A stretch of DNA of 64,000 nucleotides from positions 62,001-126,000 of the forward strand of contig CADECP010000003.1 of assembly GCA_902825875.1 (NCBI GenBank), given 5' to 3'. Both the position numbers and the translations under genes were made by a program. The stretch's first letter is position 1. Each line of letters opens with the position of its first letter. The DNA comes from an uncultured Acidobacteriota bacterium. GTDB taxonomy: Bacteria; Acidobacteriota; Blastocatellia; RBC074. This document shows, one piece after another, positions 38,962 to 49,075 of the stretch. The notes under the pieces were generated by a model that was given only the letters and a program-made list of their open reading frames with translations, ran no database searches and had not been told where the DNA came from.

Positions 38962-39810
38962 ATGGCTCTCTATCTGGTTTCAACTCCGATTGGCAATCTG
39001 GAAGACATCACGTTGCGCGCGTTGAATGTGCTCAAATCCGTTGACTTGATCGCCTGCGAAGACACGCGGCACACGCGCCGGTTGCTGGATCATTTCGGCA
39101 TTCAAAAACCGACCGTCAGTTATCACGAACACAACGAGCAAGCGCGCACCGAAGAACTCGTTCAACGACTGCTCGAAGGAAAATCGGTCGCCATCGTTTC
39201 CGACGCGGGAACTCCCGGAATTTCCGATCCGGCTTATCGAATCGTGCTGGCGGCCATCGAACGCGGCATCACGATAGTTCCGATTCCCGGAGCCGCAGCG
39301 GTCATCGCCGGATTGATCGCGTCGGGATTGCCGACCGATTCGTTTTTGTTTGTTGGCTTTTTGCCATCGAAGAAAATGGCTCGCCGCGCGCGGTTGGAAG
39401 AATTGAAACTCGAACGCGCAACGTTGGTGCTGTATGAAGCTCCGCATCGAATCCGTGAAACGTTGGCCGATGCGTTGGAAGTTTTCGGCGACCGGCAAGC
39501 TTCGCTGGCACGCGAACTGACCAAGCTGCATGAACAGTTCATTCGCGGCACGTTATCGCAACTGAAGGAGCATTTCGACGCCACCCAACCGCGCGGAGAA
39601 ATGACGCTTGTCATCGCCGGAAACGCCAAAGATAATCTGGCTCCGATCGAAACAGGCTTCATCAGTTCACAAGTCGAACGTTTGATGCTCGGCGGATTGA
39701 ACCGCAACGACGCCATCAAACAAGCCGCCAAATCGCGCGGCCTGTCAAAACGCGACGCCTATCAATTGATGTTGGAGGAAAAACCAACTTATGAAGATGA
39801 TGAATGTTAA
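38962..39810 (+). CDS. rsmI: 16S rRNA (cytidine(1402)-2'-O)-methyltransferase RsmI
   Basis: A 282-residue SAM-dependent methyltransferase of the tetrapyrrole-methylase fold that modifies C1402 of 16S rRNA. Diagnostic motifs are LYLVSTPIGNLEDIT at the N-terminus, ACEDTRHTRRLL, IVSDAGTPGISDP, PIPGAAAVIAGLIASGL and ESPHR-like LYEAPHRI. The ATG at 38962 directly precedes the conserved block; the longer upstream extension is not family sequence. The 3' end overlaps the TonB-domain gene by 20 bases, so the two are probably co-transcribed. Confidence 0.95.
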   Translation: MALYLVSTPIGNLEDITLRALNVLKSVDLIACEDTRHTRRLLDHFGIQKPTVSYHEHNEQARTEELVQRLLEGKSVAIVSDAGTPGISDPAYRIVLAAIERGITIVPIPGAAAVIAGLIASGLPTDSFLFVGFLPSKKMARRARLEELKLERATLVLYEAPHRIRETLADALEVFGDRQASLARELTKLHEQFIRGTLSQLKEHFDATQPRGEMTLVIAGNAKDNLAPIETGFISSQVERLMLGGLNRNDAIKQAAKSRGLSKRDAYQLMLEEKPTYEDDEC

Positions 39811-40720
39811 GAGATTACTGCTGACGCTTTTTCTACTGCCTACTGTCTGCTGTCTGCTGTCTACTCAGGCGCAAGCTCAACTTCTGAAACAAAACGATTA
39901 TGGAGTAGGCGTGACAGTCGCCATTTACCAGTTCGACGATGTGCGCTCGAAAAAGTTTTCTCAGATCAACACGCTGAAAGTCACCGCCAACACGCCCGAA
40001 GAAGAGATCGAATACATCCAGCGAAATTTCGGCGTCGAAGACCTGAAATTTCGCTACGTTCGCACCATCGGTTTGCGCGAAAGCGAAGCCTTCACCGATT
40101 CGCAACCGATGAACGAAAAGCAGTTCGTGTTCATCATCACGCCGCGCATCATTTCCAAGTCGGAAGTCACGTTCGATTTCGTCGCCAAATACGGCGAACA
40201 GGTTTTGCTGGAATCGAAAAGTGTCACCGCCGGAAGTTATGAAACCGTGATGTTGCGCGGCGAACGCGGCGATTTCGGCGTCAAGGAGTTCAAAGGGCCG
40301 GACGGAATTGAAACCGTGCCGGAAAAACGTTCGCTGCTTGTGACAATCACGCCTTCTGTGCAAACCGCTCGAAGTTTGCAAAACAAACCGTCGGACATTT
40401 CACGGCCTACCGATCAGTTCGGCTCGAAAGTCGAACTCGGCGAAAGCGACACCTTCGTCATTCCGGCGATCATCAATCGCGCGCCGCTGAAATTCACTGT
40501 GGGTTCGCGCCCTAAAGGTTCGATCACTTTGCAGTGCATCGTCACTCCCGAAGGCACAGTCAGCAACGTCCGCGTGCTGGATTCGCCCGATCCGGCGCTG
40601 AATCCCAAAGCCATCGAAGCTTTCCGGCAATACCGATTCGCGCCTGCGAAGCTGAACGGTCGAGCGACTTACGCGACTTTCCGCGAAACGATCATTCTGA
40701 GCAAACCCGACGTTCCATGA
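39791..40720 (+). CDS. Secreted protein with TonB C-terminal domain
   Basis: A 309-residue exported protein. The signal region includes LLLTLFLLPTVCCLLSTQAQAQ, whose middle is encoded by repeats of the unit CTGTCTGCTGTCTACT. The central region (about 30-200) is unrecognised. The C-terminal 80 residues look like a TonB_C domain (GSITLQCIVTPEGTVSNVRV, LNPKAIEAFRQYRFAPAKLNGRA). It lacks a typical TonB membrane anchor with a proline-rich spacer, so it is probably not a canonical energy transducer. Starts at 39797 and 39800 are also possible. It overlaps rsmI. Confidence 0.75.
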   Translation: MKMMNVKRLLLTLFLLPTVCCLLSTQAQAQLLKQNDYGVGVTVAIYQFDDVRSKKFSQINTLKVTANTPEEEIEYIQRNFGVEDLKFRYVRTIGLRESEAFTDSQPMNEKQFVFIITPRIISKSEVTFDFVAKYGEQVLLESKSVTAGSYETVMLRGERGDFGVKEFKGPDGIETVPEKRSLLVTITPSVQTARSLQNKPSDISRPTDQFGSKVELGESDTFVIPAIINRAPLKFTVGSRPKGSITLQCIVTPEGTVSNVRVLDSPDPALNPKAIEAFRQYRFAPAKLNGRATYATFRETIILSKPDVP

Positions 40721-40732
40721 AGGAACTTTTTA

Positions 40733-40830
40733 TCAACTACGAATGAACTCGAATGAGCACGAATCACCCAAAAGATTGAATGTGCTTCCCCAACAAACAT
40801 TCGTGACAATTTGTGAGTATTCGTAGTTGA
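40733..40830. repeat. Intergenic inverted repeat (family G)
   Basis: TCAACTACGAAT (40733-40744) is the perfect complement of ATTCGTAGTTGA (40819-40830). Inner CACGAAT/ATTCGTG blocks also pair. It sits between the TonB-domain gene and the SbcD-like gene. Confidence 0.65.
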
Positions 40831-40846
40831 AGATTATGAATTCCGC

Positions 40847-42115
40847 ATGACCAAGTTTCTGCACATTGCTGACATTCATCTGGGCATTCGCCGCTATCGT
40901 TCGGAAGAGCGCGCACAGGATTTTTTCCACGCCTGGCGCGATTGCATTGAACGATACGCGCTGGCCGAACAGGTTTCGTTCGTGCTGATTGCCGGAGATT
41001 TTTTCGACGCTCGCAAAATCGAACCGCGAGCAATGAACCAGGCGATGTTTTGTTTAACCAGATTGCGCGACGCCGGCATCCCGGTTGTCGTCATCGAAGG
41101 CAATCACGATTCGCACGAAGTCGGCACAAAGTTCAGTTGGCTGCGAAGTTTGTCGCAGTGGGGATACGTCAAACTGCTGGAACCGATTTACGAAGACGGT
41201 CTGGCGCGGTTGGAAGCCTGGAACGAACAAACAGGCTCAGGTTCATTCATTGACATCGGCGACATCAGAATTTTCGGTTCGATCTGGTACGGTTCGACGG
41301 TGACGCAATCGCTGACGGCGTTGGTTGATCTGTTGCGCGATCATCACGATCCGCAACGGTTCAACGTGATGATGTTGCACACCGATGTCGAAGGCCACGT
41401 CAATCATCCCAGCCCGCCGTTGCCTGTCGCCAAACTTAATGAGTTGAAAGATTACATTGATTATCTGGCGCTGGGACACACGCACAAAAACTTTGTGATT
41501 GACGGTTGGGCTTACAATCCCGGTTCGCTGGAAGCGTGCAGCGTGGACGAATACGCCAACGAACGCGGCGCGTACATCGTTGAAGTGGAGGGTAAACAGC
41601 ACACGGCTCGGCTGGTCAACGATTATCGCCAGCGACCAGTCATTCGCGTTGCATTTGACGTGAACGGACAGACAACGCCCGAAGAATTTCATGAAGCCTT
41701 GTTTGCGCACTTGCGGCTTGAATTGACTCCGCACAAAGCGGACAACGACACCGCGTTGCCGCCGGTAATCGAACTCGCGCTCAAAGGGCAGCTTGGGTTC
41801 AAAAACTCGCTGCTGGAATTGAACCGGCTGCGCGATGAAATCAAAAAGGAGTTCAAACCGTTGCTGGTCATGGTTCGCAATCAGACGGTTCCGGTGGAAT
41901 ACGCCGTCGCCGCCGGGTTGAGCGAAACCGTTTCGCGCGGCGAACGCGAACGCCGTGTAATCGAAGATTTAATTTCGCGCGATGCGCGGTTCCGCGACCG
42001 GTCAACCGATTTGGCCGGATTTATTCTGGAAGCCAAGCGGTTGGCGCTAAACGATGAAAGTCCAACGCAAATCACTGAGATGATTGAAAGCAAATTAGCC
42101 GATTTTCCAACCTAA
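40847..42115 (+). CDS. SbcD/Mre11-like DNA repair exonuclease
   Basis: A 422-residue calcineurin-like metallophosphoesterase. Metal-site motifs are IADIHLG (D, H), LIAGDFFDA (D), VIEGNHDS (N, H), MLHTDVEG (H) and ALGHTHKN (H-x-H), in the order seen in SbcD and Mre11. The C-terminal 150 residues resemble the capping region of archaeal and bacterial Mre11-like nucleases. It probably processes DNA ends with an SbcC/Rad50 ATPase, but no such gene follows; the partner may be encoded elsewhere. Confidence 0.83.
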   Translation: MTKFLHIADIHLGIRRYRSEERAQDFFHAWRDCIERYALAEQVSFVLIAGDFFDARKIEPRAMNQAMFCLTRLRDAGIPVVVIEGNHDSHEVGTKFSWLRSLSQWGYVKLLEPIYEDGLARLEAWNEQTGSGSFIDIGDIRIFGSIWYGSTVTQSLTALVDLLRDHHDPQRFNVMMLHTDVEGHVNHPSPPLPVAKLNELKDYIDYLALGHTHKNFVIDGWAYNPGSLEACSVDEYANERGAYIVEVEGKQHTARLVNDYRQRPVIRVAFDVNGQTTPEEFHEALFAHLRLELTPHKADNDTALPPVIELALKGQLGFKNSLLELNRLRDEIKKEFKPLLVMVRNQTVPVEYAVAAGLSETVSRGERERRVIEDLISRDARFRDRSTDLAGFILEAKRLALNDESPTQITEMIESKLADFPT

Positions 42116-42281
42116 ACTCCGGGCACTCATTAAAAGTCCGAAGTTTTACAAATTTCCCGCCCCGTTGTAAGAAAATCGTCTGGCATTTCACGTCTCTTTC
42201 GAGCAGAATGCAGTCCCCCTCGAATCGGCTTCCCGTTCTGAAGATTCGATACCTAAAAACCAAATTTTGAGTGCGGTGGTT

Positions 42282-43568
42282 ATGGAAACGATCATTATCG
42301 TTCTAGGCGTAATTCTTTTTCTGCAAAGTCTTTTATCGCTCGGCGCGGCGATTCGATTCGCCCGTTACGCCTTGCGGCACAGCCATCCGCGCTCCAACCG
42401 ATACCAGCCCAAAGCGGTGGTCATCGTTCCGTGCAAAGGCCTGGAACACGATTTTGAAGACAACATGCGCGCGCTGTTCGCGCAGGAATACCGCGATTAC
42501 GAAATCATTTTTGTCACTGAAAACGACGGCGATCCGGCATACGGAGTGCTCTCTCGGTTGATTAAAAACTACAGCCGCCGCCCGGCCTGGCTGGTCGTCG
42601 CCGGTGAAGCCCGGATTCGCGGCCAGAAAGTTCACAATCTGCTGGCGGCGATTGATATGTTGAATTCGATTGACCGCCGCGCCGAAGTCATCGTTTTCGC
42701 CGATTCCGATGCGCGCCCCAGCAAGTATTGGCTGTCGGAATTGATCGCGCCGCTCGGCGACAAACGCATCGGAGCGACCACAGGGTTTCGCTGGTATTTG
42801 CCTGTGCGTGGCGGCCTGTTTTCCAAATTGCTGTCGGTGTGGAATTCCAGTGCGTTGTCTTTGCTGGGCGAACGGTCGTCATTTGCCTGGGGAGGTTCGA
42901 CGGCAATTCGGCGCGAAAATTTCGAGCGGCTGAATATCAAACAATACTGGCAAGGCACGCTGAGCGACGATTACGCTTTGAGCGCGGCGATTCATCAAGG
43001 CGGTCAACGAATCAAATTCGTTCCTCATTGTTTGGTGGCTTCGCACGCCGACGCAACATTTTCCGAACTGCTGGAATTCAGCACGCGGCAAATGCGAATC
43101 ACGCGCGTGTATTCCCAACGAGTCTGGCAAGTCGCTGCCGTTTCACATTGCCTGTACAACCTGACGTTCTGGGGTGGATTGGCCTGGCTGATTACAACGA
43201 CTTTCATCGGCCAATTGAGCTTTACGCTGGCGACGTTGTTGACCGGAATCTTCTTGCTGGGAGCGACAACCGGCTGGACTCGCGCCGTCGTCGCTTCGCA
43301 ATTGCTGCCGGCCAATCGTGCGCGCATTCAAAAAAACTGGTGGGCTTATGTCCTGCTGGGGCCGATGGTGTCGTTGGTTTATTTGTACAACGTGTTTGCG
43401 TCGGCCTGGAAAAATCACATCGTCTGGCGCGGAATTGGGTATGAAATGGTTTCGCCGACCGAAACCAACATTTTGCATCGCCCGAAAACGCGCCATCATT
43501 CCGAACCGTTGCCACGCTCTCACAGCAAACGTAAAGCCTCCGTCCGCTCTTCTTCCCAAAAGCCTTGA
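42282..43568 (+). CDS. Membrane glycosyltransferase family 2 (HpnI/ceramide glucosyltransferase-like)
   Basis: A 428-residue GT-A glycosyltransferase. An N-terminal membrane segment ([20 protein letters not shown]) precedes the catalytic domain (about 50-290) with [10 protein letters not shown], the DxD-type FADSDARPS, the acidic [10 protein letters not shown] and RQMRITR resembling the Q/RxxRW motif. Two or three hydrophobic segments follow (about 300-385). Relatives glucosylate ceramide or hopanoids; the acceptor here is not known. The final basic tail ([16 protein letters not shown]) is not conserved in the family as I know it. ATG 42282 is preferred to TTG 42267. Confidence 0.85.
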   Translation: METIIIVLGVILFLQSLLSLGAAIRFARYALRHSHPRSNRYQPKAVVIVPCKGLEHDFEDNMRALFAQEYRDYEIIFVTENDGDPAYGVLSRLIKNYSRRPAWLVVAGEARIRGQKVHNLLAAIDMLNSIDRRAEVIVFADSDARPSKYWLSELIAPLGDKRIGATTGFRWYLPVRGGLFSKLLSVWNSSALSLLGERSSFAWGGSTAIRRENFERLNIKQYWQGTLSDDYALSAAIHQGGQRIKFVPHCLVASHADATFSELLEFSTRQMRITRVYSQRVWQVAAVSHCLYNLTFWGGLAWLITTTFIGQLSFTLATLLTGIFLLGATTGWTRAVVASQLLPANRARIQKNWWAYVLLGPMVSLVYLYNVFASAWKNHIVWRGIGYEMVSPTETNILHRPKTRHHSEPLPRSHSKRKASVRSSSQKP

Positions 43569-43633
43569 ATAAAACCCTACTTATCTGAAGCCTGTGCGAA
43601 TAAAAGCGGCTTGCCATCAATAATTTGAGCGAT

Positions 43634-43721
43634 GGTACGGAACCGGGAGCGGTAGCGACCGGGTTGGTTTGAAGTACCACTCTCGAAAGTATCCAGTCGC
43701 TACTGCTCCTGGTTCCGTACC
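43634..43721. repeat. Palindromic repeat (family A, copy 2, intergenic)
   Basis: Arms 43634-43664 and 43691-43721 pair over 31 bases with four mismatches around a 26-base loop. The arm sequence matches the copy inside the M36 gene at 3082-3178; the loops differ. The rest of the 200-base gap between the glycosyltransferase and sulfatase stops shows nothing else. Confidence 0.85.
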
Positions 43722-43768
43722 GAATTACGCACACGCTTCACTTATCTGGCCAAAGCTTTCCAATCTAT

Positions 43769-45199
43769 TCATTTCTTTAAGCCGCCGGGCGCATACGCAG
43801 GGTTTCGTTCTGTCGGCAATGGGGCGTTGACGGATTTGAGCCAGGCCAGCAATTCATTCAGCAATTCATCGCGCTTGGCCGTATTTGCGTTTGCCAGATT
43901 GGTTCGCTCGCCGATGTCAGCAGCGATGCTGTAAAGCTCGACAGAGTTGTTGGTTGCCAGCTTTTCACGCCCGCCATCCAGCAACCATTCTTCGTGATAC
44001 AGGTGCAGCTTCCAATCGCCTTTGCGAATGACGCTGACCGGGCGAGTGCGAAAGACCGCATCGCGTCCACGAATCACAGGGTCATCCAGATAACCCGGAA
44101 AATGCCAGAACAAAGATTGCCGTTTCAGTTTGCCAGTTTGTTTGAACAGCGGCAGCAAGTTTTCACCATCAAGCTGTTTGCCTTTCGGTGTTGCGGCTCC
44201 GGCCACAGCCAGAAAAGTCGGAAACAAATCCACGTTGTGAATCGGCACATCCGAACGCGAACCCGGTTTGATGACGCCTGGCCAGTAAGCGATGAACGGT
44301 TCGCGTATGCCGCCTTCGTAATATCCACCTTTGCTGCCGCGCAAAGGTTCCTGCGACGATTGCTGAGTCCCGCCGTTGTCTGACATAAAAATCACCAGCG
44401 TATTTTTCTCCAAGCCCAGTTCTTTAAGCCTGGCCAGCAACAACGCTACGCCGTCATCCAGGTCATAAAGACAAGCAGCGTAAAGCGCGTTTTTGTGTTG
44501 AACGCCGGGTTTCTTGGCTTTGAATTTTTCCAGCGAAGATGGTCTGGCTTCGAGCGCCGTGTGAATCGCGTGGTGCGCGACATAAGCAAAAAATGGACGC
44601 TCTTTGTTCTTTTCGATAAACGTCGTTGCCGCGCGAGTCAGCGAATAAATGCCTTTTGGGTCTTCGGGTTCATCGCGTTTCTGGTTTGGGTTCGGACGTG
44701 AATTGAATACAGTGTCAAACCCTTGCGCGGCTGGTTCCGCGCCTTCCTTTCCGCCCAAATGCCATTTTCCAAAAATCCCCGTCGCGTAACCGGCAGCTTT
44801 CAGCGCATCGGCCATTGTCACATTCGATTCGGCCAACCCGCTTTTGTTTGGAATGGGAATCATCCGCATCAGGTTTTTCGGGCCACGTGCTGTGTTGTCC
44901 ACAGCGTACACTCCATGTCTGGGACCGTATTGGCCTGAAAGCATGACGGCTCGACTGGGAGCGCAGTTCCCTGCTCCGGCATAAGCCTGCGAAAAAACCA
45001 TTCCGGCTCTTGCCAGCCGATCCAGATTCGGCGTTTCGTAAAAATCAGAACCTTGATAGCCGACATCTTTCCATCCCAGATCATCCGCAAAGATCAAGAC
45101 AATGTTTGGCAACCCAGCCGCGTGTTTTGTCGGGATTCCAATCAACACCAGCAAGCCGATACCAATCGTCAACATCAATGTTCTGACAAATGCGTTCAT
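43769..45199 (-). CDS. Exported sulfatase (S1 family)
   Basis: A 476-residue exported sulfatase hydrolysing sulfate esters. A signal or anchor segment (TLMLTIGIGLLVLIG) is followed by NIVLIFADDLGWKD (calcium-binding aspartates). The canonical maturation motif C79-A-P-S-R83 has Cys for conversion to formylglycine. Further hallmarks are GIFGKWHLGG, HHAIHTALEAR and MSDNGGTQQS. The substrate cannot be told. It lies 16 bases after the double sulfatase gene, in one operon, with GAGGAAAG as ribosome-binding site. Confidence 0.92.
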   Translation of the reverse strand: MNAFVRTLMLTIGIGLLVLIGIPTKHAAGLPNIVLIFADDLGWKDVGYQGSDFYETPNLDRLARAGMVFSQAYAGAGNCAPSRAVMLSGQYGPRHGVYAVDNTARGPKNLMRMIPIPNKSGLAESNVTMADALKAAGYATGIFGKWHLGGKEGAEPAAQGFDTVFNSRPNPNQKRDEPEDPKGIYSLTRAATTFIEKNKERPFFAYVAHHAIHTALEARPSSLEKFKAKKPGVQHKNALYAACLYDLDDGVALLLARLKELGLEKNTLVIFMSDNGGTQQSSQEPLRGSKGGYYEGGIREPFIAYWPGVIKPGSRSDVPIHNVDLFPTFLAVAGAATPKGKQLDGENLLPLFKQTGKLKRQSLFWHFPGYLDDPVIRGRDAVFRTRPVSVIRKGDWKLHLYHEEWLLDGGREKLATNNSVELYSIAADIGERTNLANANTAKRDELLNELLAWLKSVNAPLPTERNPAYAPGGLKK

Positions 45200-45215
45200 T
45201 TCTTTCCTCGTTTTC

Positions 45216-47846
45216 TTACTTCGCCTGAGCCTTCAATTCGGCAAAGCGTTTTCGCAATTCGGCCAGCCGTTTTGCCTGAGTCGGATCATTTGCCAGATTG
45301 CGCTCTTCACGCGGATCGCGTTTCAAGTCAAAAAGCTCTTCGGTTTTGAAATCCGGCCAGTAAATGTATTTCACGTCGCGCCGCACCAGAGCTTCGGAAG
45401 AAGGAATGAAGCTGACGTTATTGATGATCGCGTGTTCGTAAAAATACTCCTGACGCCAGTCCGGTTTCTTCGCCGACAAATACAGCGGAGCAAAATCGCT
45501 TCCCTGCATTTGCTGAGGCGCGGCCACTCCGGCAGCCGCCAAAATCGTCGGAGCCAAATCCACGTTCAAGACGAAATCATCATTCGTCGTTCCGCGTCTG
45601 GCTTTGGGCATTCGTGGGTCGCGGACGATCAACGGCGTTCGGATGGATTCTTCGTATGGATACCATTTGTCCGCCAGACCGTGTTCGCCATGAAAATATC
45701 CATTGTCCGTCGTGAAAATCACCAGCGTGTTTTCATCCAACCCGCGCGCTTTCAATTCAGCCAGCACCTTGCCGACGGTTGAGTCCACTTCGGTCGCCAA
45801 CCGGTAATAAGCTTTCATGTATTGCTGATACTTTTCCGGCGTGTCGAACCGCCAATGCCAGCGATTGCGACCTTCGTTTTTTTCGTTGGCAATGAACGGC
45901 GGCAGGCGTTTGAAAAATTCATCGCCAGCAGTTTTCGGCGTCGGAATCGTCACATCCTGATAAAGCGATTCGCTTTGCGGCTGGTAAAGATACTGCTTCG
46001 GATTCTGATCTTCGGCGTGAGTGGCAAAGAAAGCCAGCGTCAAAACGAACGGTTTATCCGTTGGCCGAGTCCGCAAAAACTCCAACGCATCGTTTTCGTT
46101 TTTCTGCGTAACGTGAATGGCTGAACCGTCTTTTTCTTTGATGAAATGCGTTCCAGCGTATGACCTGCCGAAGTCGAACTGCTCCGCAGGAAACTTGCCG
46201 TTGTGCCATTTGCCGACGTGGCCGACGTGATAGCCATTCGCGCGCAACAATCCCGGATAAGTTTCGCTCCACGGAGTTTTGAACATTTGAAAAGCCGGGT
46301 TGCCGTGGCGCGACATCCATTGGCCAGTGAACAGCGTTGCGCGACTGACTCCGCAAATCGAAGTCGTGACGTGATTCTTGGTGAACCGCACGCCTTCAGC
46401 CGCCAGCCGATCAATGTTCGGAGTTTTGACAATCGGATGCCCTGCAACTCCCAGCGTGTCGTGCCGCCAATCGTCGGCGTAAAGAATCAGAATATTCCGT
46501 TTGGTTTGAGCAGAGTTTTGCTTCGGACTCCACCAGGCATCCAGCTTACGCCGCAAGGCTTCGACTCGGCGCGGCTCCTTGGCAGCAAGGTTTTCGCGTT
46601 CATCCGCGTCGGCTGTGATTCGATACAACTCCGTTTGCTGAGGCTGCTCTTCATTCGTTTGCCCCGGAGCCGGAACCAGCAATTTCCAGTCGCCGTCAAT
46701 CACCCACCGAGTCAACACGTTCGCCGATGGTTCGCGCAGCTTGACCAGATCGTGCGTGAAACTGGCTCCGTACAAAGTTCGACGCGCTTTGACCGTTGCG
46801 TCGTTCAGCAGGTTCACTCCCGGCAATCCTTTTGGAGCTTCAATGCCGGTCGCAGCCAACAGCGTCGGAACAATGTCCAAAGAGCTTGCCAGTTGCGATG
46901 ACACGCGCGGCGTCACCTTGCCCGGCCAGCGAATCAGAATCGGCGTGCGAATGCCAGCGTCATAAGGCGTGCGTTTGGAACGAATGCTGACCGCATCGCC
47001 TTTGTCGCTTTGAGTCCAGCCGTTGTCGACGACGTAAACAACAATTGTGTTTGTGTTTTCAATTTGATCCAGCAACTGGCCACAGGTTTCGTCAAACCAT
47101 TCCACGCTGGCCCAGTAACGCGCCGTTTCCAGATTGGGAGCTTTGTCGCGGTATTTTTCAATCAACCGCTGAGGCGCAGTGTGCGGCGAATGCGGCAGCA
47201 TCGGCGCATACCAGACAAAAAACGGTTTTTGCTGAGCTTGAGCGCGACTGATGAAATCGTTGATGGGCTGCATGGTTTTGCGGCCAACGTCCAAACCTAC
47301 GTCGCCGTGTCGTCCGCCACGATCTTTGTCGCCGTGACTCATGCCTTCAGTGAATCCGCCGTTGGCCGGACTGCCCATCCACCACTTGCCGGTTTGCAAA
47401 CTGACGTAACCTTTCTGCTCCAACAAACGCGGCAAGGTCGGTTGGCGATTGATGAACGAACGCAATTCATTCCAATCGGCCACGTATTGAGGATGATTGC
47501 GCCAGTTGCCTTGCTTGCCTCCAGCAGGCGCTGGCGGATCGTTGCCCGTCACCAGATGTTCGTGCGGATAACGCCCGGTGATGATCGAAACCAGACTTGG
47601 CGAACAAAGCGCCGTCGGCACATAACCCCGGCGAAACTGCAACGATTGCGAAGCCAGCTTGTCCAAATTCGGCGTTTGAATCTGCGGATGACCCATAAAG
47701 CCATAATCGCGCCAACCGTGATCGTCTGAAACTATCAGCACGATGTTCGGCGGCGCGATTTTCTGACTTGCGATTTGCGGCATCGCTGAAGCTGAAACCA
47801 GCCATAGGCTGCCAATCAGCAGAATGAGTTTGCGAAAGGAAATCAC
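45216..47846 (-). CDS. Tandem double sulfatase with two complete S1 domains
   Basis: An 876-residue exported protein made of two sulfatase domains, about 33-440 and about 448-865. Domain 1 has [29 protein letters not shown] and VVDNGWTQ; domain 2 has [29 protein letters not shown] and [13 protein letters not shown]. The catalytic cysteine regions depart from C-x-P-S-R: C81-S-P-S-L85 in domain 1 and C498-G-V-S-R502 in domain 2. Each may thus be matured inefficiently or by a different enzyme. No maturase gene is nearby. GTG 47846, preceded by GAGAGG, gives a proper signal peptide and is preferred over TTG 47867. Fusion of two different sulfatases suggests successive action on one sulfated glycan. 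Confidence 0.88.
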   Translation of the reverse strand: MISFRKLILLIGSLWLVSASAMPQIASQKIAPPNIVLIVSDDHGWRDYGFMGHPQIQTPNLDKLASQSLQFRRGYVPTALCSPSLVSIITGRYPHEHLVTGNDPPAPAGGKQGNWRNHPQYVADWNELRSFINRQPTLPRLLEQKGYVSLQTGKWWMGSPANGGFTEGMSHGDKDRGGRHGDVGLDVGRKTMQPINDFISRAQAQQKPFFVWYAPMLPHSPHTAPQRLIEKYRDKAPNLETARYWASVEWFDETCGQLLDQIENTNTIVVYVVDNGWTQSDKGDAVSIRSKRTPYDAGIRTPILIRWPGKVTPRVSSQLASSLDIVPTLLAATGIEAPKGLPGVNLLNDATVKARRTLYGASFTHDLVKLREPSANVLTRWVIDGDWKLLVPAPGQTNEEQPQQTELYRITADADERENLAAKEPRRVEALRRKLDAWWSPKQNSAQTKRNILILYADDWRHDTLGVAGHPIVKTPNIDRLAAEGVRFTKNHVTTSICGVSRATLFTGQWMSRHGNPAFQMFKTPWSETYPGLLRANGYHVGHVGKWHNGKFPAEQFDFGRSYAGTHFIKEKDGSAIHVTQKNENDALEFLRTRPTDKPFVLTLAFFATHAEDQNPKQYLYQPQSESLYQDVTIPTPKTAGDEFFKRLPPFIANEKNEGRNRWHWRFDTPEKYQQYMKAYYRLATEVDSTVGKVLAELKARGLDENTLVIFTTDNGYFHGEHGLADKWYPYEESIRTPLIVRDPRMPKARRGTTNDDFVLNVDLAPTILAAAGVAAPQQMQGSDFAPLYLSAKKPDWRQEYFYEHAIINNVSFIPSSEALVRRDVKYIYWPDFKTEELFDLKRDPREERNLANDPTQAKRLAELRKRFAELKAQAK

Positions 47847-47875
47847 GGGGAACCTCTCTTTGGTCAATTTACGTC

Positions 47876-48877
47876 TTATGTCAGTGGAGTGACGGCGACT
47901 ACAGCATCTTTCTCTTGAACAATGCTGACAGGGTTTCGCAGCGTTCGCCCGAAATCATCAAAGCGAACATTCATCACATCGCCTTCATTCAATCGAACGC
48001 CTGCGCCAAAGCTGAAAGCATCGGCTCCGAAAAAGTGAACGTGCAAATCGCCCGGACGACGATGGCCTTCAAATTTGAAGTGATGGTGTTCGATGTTGCT
48101 CAGGCTGTGGCACATTTCGGCGTCGCCGGTTTTGATTTCGTGCGACCAAACCGTCTGGCCGTCGCGTTCGATGGAAACCGTGCCCGGCACAGATTGAAAG
48201 TCGTGGTCAATCGCCAGTTCCGGCCCGATGGAGCAACAGCGCAACTTCGATCCGGCCAGATACAGGTAATTGTGCTTTTCAAACTGGTGATCGGAAAATT
48301 CATTGCCGACGGCAAAGCCAATTCGGTAAGGCTGGCCGTTGGCTCCGATCAAATAAATGCCCGCGACTTCCGGTTCTTCGCCACCGTCTTCGGCGTACTT
48401 TGGAACCTCTAACGCTTCGCCGTGTCCGCGCAAAACCGTGCCGTTGCCTTTGTAAAACCATTCGGGCGCAACGCCGATTTCGCCTTCCGCAGGTCGCCCG
48501 CCTTCCAATCCCCACTGAAACATTTTCATGCTGTCGGTCAGGTTATCGCTTTTGGCGTGCATGGCGTTACGATTTTTGGCGCTGGCCGTGTGAGTCAATC
48601 CGGTTCCCGTCACCAAACACCGAGCCGGTTCTTCGGGATGATCCGCCGCTGGCAAAATTCGCCAAGCCGACGCTCCGGCATAAACCTGATCGTATTCAAG
48701 AGTTTCGTCGCTCAAGTGTTGCTGAACCAACTCCGTCAGTTTCGATCCGGTGTTGATGGCTTCAGTCGCCAGTTCGTAGATCGAAGCGAACTTCGTCAGC
48801 AATCGAATGTTTGGTTCCTGCACCAAACCGATTTTGCGAATGCTTCCTTGCTGCAATTGAATCAATCGTGTCGTCAT
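47876..48877 (-). CDS. AraD1/GguC-like protein of the FAH superfamily
   Basis: A 333-residue cytosolic protein resembling AraD1/GguC proteins of the fumarylacetoacetate hydrolase superfamily. Motifs include [41 protein letters not shown] and [14 protein letters not shown], with acidic residues able to bind divalent metal. Relatives are associated with sugar-acid catabolism such as 2-keto-3-deoxy-arabinonate dehydration. No sugar transporter or dehydrogenase accompanies it. It lies between sulfatase genes, which suggests processing of a sugar acid released from a sulfated polymer; this is inference. Confidence 0.75.
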   Translation of the reverse strand: MTTRLIQLQQGSIRKIGLVQEPNIRLLTKFASIYELATEAINTGSKLTELVQQHLSDETLEYDQVYAGASAWRILPAADHPEEPARCLVTGTGLTHTASAKNRNAMHAKSDNLTDSMKMFQWGLEGGRPAEGEIGVAPEWFYKGNGTVLRGHGEALEVPKYAEDGGEEPEVAGIYLIGANGQPYRIGFAVGNEFSDHQFEKHNYLYLAGSKLRCCSIGPELAIDHDFQSVPGTVSIERDGQTVWSHEIKTGDAEMCHSLSNIEHHHFKFEGHRRPGDLHVHFFGADAFSFGAGVRLNEGDVMNVRFDDFGRTLRNPVSIVQEKDAVVAVTPLT

Positions 48878-48929
48878 TGTGTTCTCACTTTCCTGGTGAA
48901 TGGTTCTCCTCGAAGAGAAGAAAATTTTT

Positions 48930-49056
48930 GACAGGATTTACAGGATTCAACAGGATGAAGAATTGAGAAAACCGAACTCAACTGATCTGAAACCAATCCT
49001 GAAAAATCCTGACAATCCTGTCTAAAAACTTCGTGCCTTCTTCGTGCTCCTTCGTG
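48930..49056. repeat. ACAGGATTTACAGGATT inverted repeat plus TTCGTG units (families C and D)
   Basis: A 30-base block at 48930-48959 is identical to 63311-63340. Its partner arm (AATCCTG units, 48995-49022) mirrors it. TTCGTGCC/TTCGTGC units follow at 49027-49056. The whole lies in the 198-base gap between the sulfatase at 49076 and the AraD1-like gene. Confidence 0.8.
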
Positions 49057-49075
49057 GATAAAAAAGATTTTCAGA

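Noticed and set aside
40847-42281. An sbcDC operon
   Set aside because: Only the nuclease-like gene is present; the next gene is a glycosyltransferase, so no SbcC partner can be claimed.
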